64,000 nt of DNA from Helicobacter pylori_CU (GTDB lineage Bacteria; Campylobacterota; Campylobacteria; Campylobacterales; Helicobacteraceae): positions 1,116,001 through 1,180,000 of the forward strand of contig NC_017733.1 of the NCBI RefSeq assembly GCF_000259235.1, read 5' to 3'. Shown piece by piece: positions 63,115 through 64,000 of this stretch (the stretch's first letter is position 1; each line of letters opens with the position of its first letter). Both the position numbers and the translations under genes were made by a program. Under the pieces are notes generated by a model, which did not search any database, was not told the origin of the DNA, and was given only the letters and a program-made list of their open reading frames with translations.

Positions 63115-64000
63115 TTATGTTTTTTTAAACTTTATCGTAATGAATCTAAGCCAAAATAACGCCAACAACCCCAAAGCCCCACCCACAAAGCCAATATACC
63201 CTAGCCCTAATTGGTGGATCATAATACTGCCAAACAGCGCTCCTGATCCAATCCCCACATTATAGCTCCCCGAAAAAATCGCGCTCGCGACATCCGTGGC
63301 ATCTGGGGCGAGCTGCAACACCCTCATTTGCAACGCAATGGTGAGTGAAGTGATCCCAATCCCCCATAAGAAAATTTGCAAAAAGATCACCCACTCTAAG
63401 TTTTTAAACACAAAAAGCAAGAGTTGCGGGCAAATAACTAAAACCATTGCAAAAGCGATGAATTTTCTTGAATTTTTCGCATACAAACGGCCAAATAAAA
63501 AACTCCCCGCCACGCCCGCTAACCCAAAAACAAACAGCATTAGCGTTGTAATGTCAGGAGAAAATTGGCTGATTTGAATGATAAAAGGCTCAATATAGCT
63601 ATAAGTGGTGAAATGCCCAGAAATAACCATGATCACAAGCAAATAAATCCCCACTAAAAGCGGGCGTTTCATTAATATAGGGACACTTGCGAGCGTGCCG
63701 GCGTTTCTACTCGGTAGATGCGGGAGCAATTTCCACATAAGCAGCATTATAAGAGTCGCAACGCCCCCAATCACGCCAAAAGTGGATCGCCAATCCAGGA
63801 TTTGCCCAATGATCCTCCCAAGCGGCAAACCCAAAATCATCGCTAACGAACTCCCTAGCGCTAATAACCCTAAGGCTTGCTGTTTTTTATTTCTTGGCGC
63901 GACACGAATGACTAAAGAAGCCGTAATGGACCAAAAAATAGAGTGGGCAAAAGCGATACCCATACGAGAAAGGAGGAGCACCCAAAAATTCCATGCTAAC
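63115..64000 (-). CDS. MFS transporter, N-terminus cut by window edge
   Basis: The frame is open to the window end, so the true start lies beyond 64000; about 295 residues remain. Nine or so hydrophobic segments are seen. MGIAFAHSIFWSITASLVIRVAPRNKKQQALGLLALGSSLAMILGLPLGRIIGQ is the motif C region of drug/sugar exporters of the SotB/AraJ type, and GLAGVAGSFLFGRLYAKNSRKFIAF is MFS motif A in the second half. Substrate unknown. Confidence 0.82.
   Translation of the reverse strand, partial: LAWNFWVLLLSRMGIAFAHSIFWSITASLVIRVAPRNKKQQALGLLALGSSLAMILGLPLGRIIGQILDWRSTFGVIGGVATLIMLLMWKLLPHLPSRNAGTLASVPILMKRPLLVGIYLLVIMVISGHFTTYSYIEPFIIQISQFSPDITTLMLFVFGLAGVAGSFLFGRLYAKNSRKFIAFAMVLVICPQLLLFVFKNLEWVIFLQIFLWGIGITSLTIALQMRVLQLAPDATDVASAIFSGSYNVGIGSGALFGSIMIHQLGLGYIGFVGGALGLLALFWLRFITIKFKKT

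Overview
The window is a chromosomal segment of Helicobacter pylori. The evidence is the set of Hop/Hof outer-membrane proteins (hopI, hopL, hopQ, a hofH-like porin), the gene order atp operon-parBA-birA-fmt, a 16S rRNA gene standing alone without 23S or 5S, the glucose/galactose permease gluP, the flavodoxin/FqrB pair, and an aapA/isoA type I toxin-antitoxin locus. Gene names rest on family recognition and remembered H. pylori gene order, not on a database search.

Layout. 1-9.9 kb (all minus): a TolA/ExbD/ExbB energising system, the F1Fo ATP synthase genes atpC-D-G-A-H-F-F', then parB, parA, birA and fmt. 10.8-19.2 kb is an accessory stretch: a PHP-domain/AAA ATPase resembling the TrlF family that is split by one in-frame TAA, a DUF2130 coiled-coil protein with a nuclease-like core, an unrecognised small gene, a gene-free A/C-rich stretch, the orphan 16S rRNA gene with its leader and trailer hairpins, and a frameshifted NYN-domain gene. 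19.8-26.1 kb (minus) is a translation cluster: rplS-trmD-rimM-khpA-rpsP-ffh-valS.

26.2-34.4 kb (plus): fliW-murG behind a sigma-54-type promoter, the large outer-membrane genes hopI and hopL, and proC. A fic gene follows, broken at an A7 tract. 35.2-38.2 kb: ybeY, fldA, a DedA-family gene, ccoS and fqrB. 38.2-45.2 kb: an MFS exporter, pgi, hofH (followed by five tandem hairpins) and cstA. 45.4-48.4 kb: a complete amino-acid ABC importer (two permeases, ATPase, lipoprotein receptor). 48.5-54.7 kb: a secreted unknown protein, gluP, a purine permease, and hopQ with an aapA/isoA-type cassette on each side.

54.7-64 kb: the nucleoside salvage operon nupC-deoB-deoD, a tRNA-Met, an MFS exporter, ttcA, a cation/proton antiporter, a MATE exporter and a further MFS exporter cut by the window end.

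Most of the window is core metabolism. The points of interest are small lesions and non-coding structure. One TrlF-like gene carries a nonsense codon, and the NYN and Fic genes carry frameshifts. The hopQ start position reads ATA. One aapA cassette is intact; the other has lost its toxin promoter and reading frame but keeps the antisense (antitoxin) promoter and hairpin. A hairpin array with paired base changes follows hofH.
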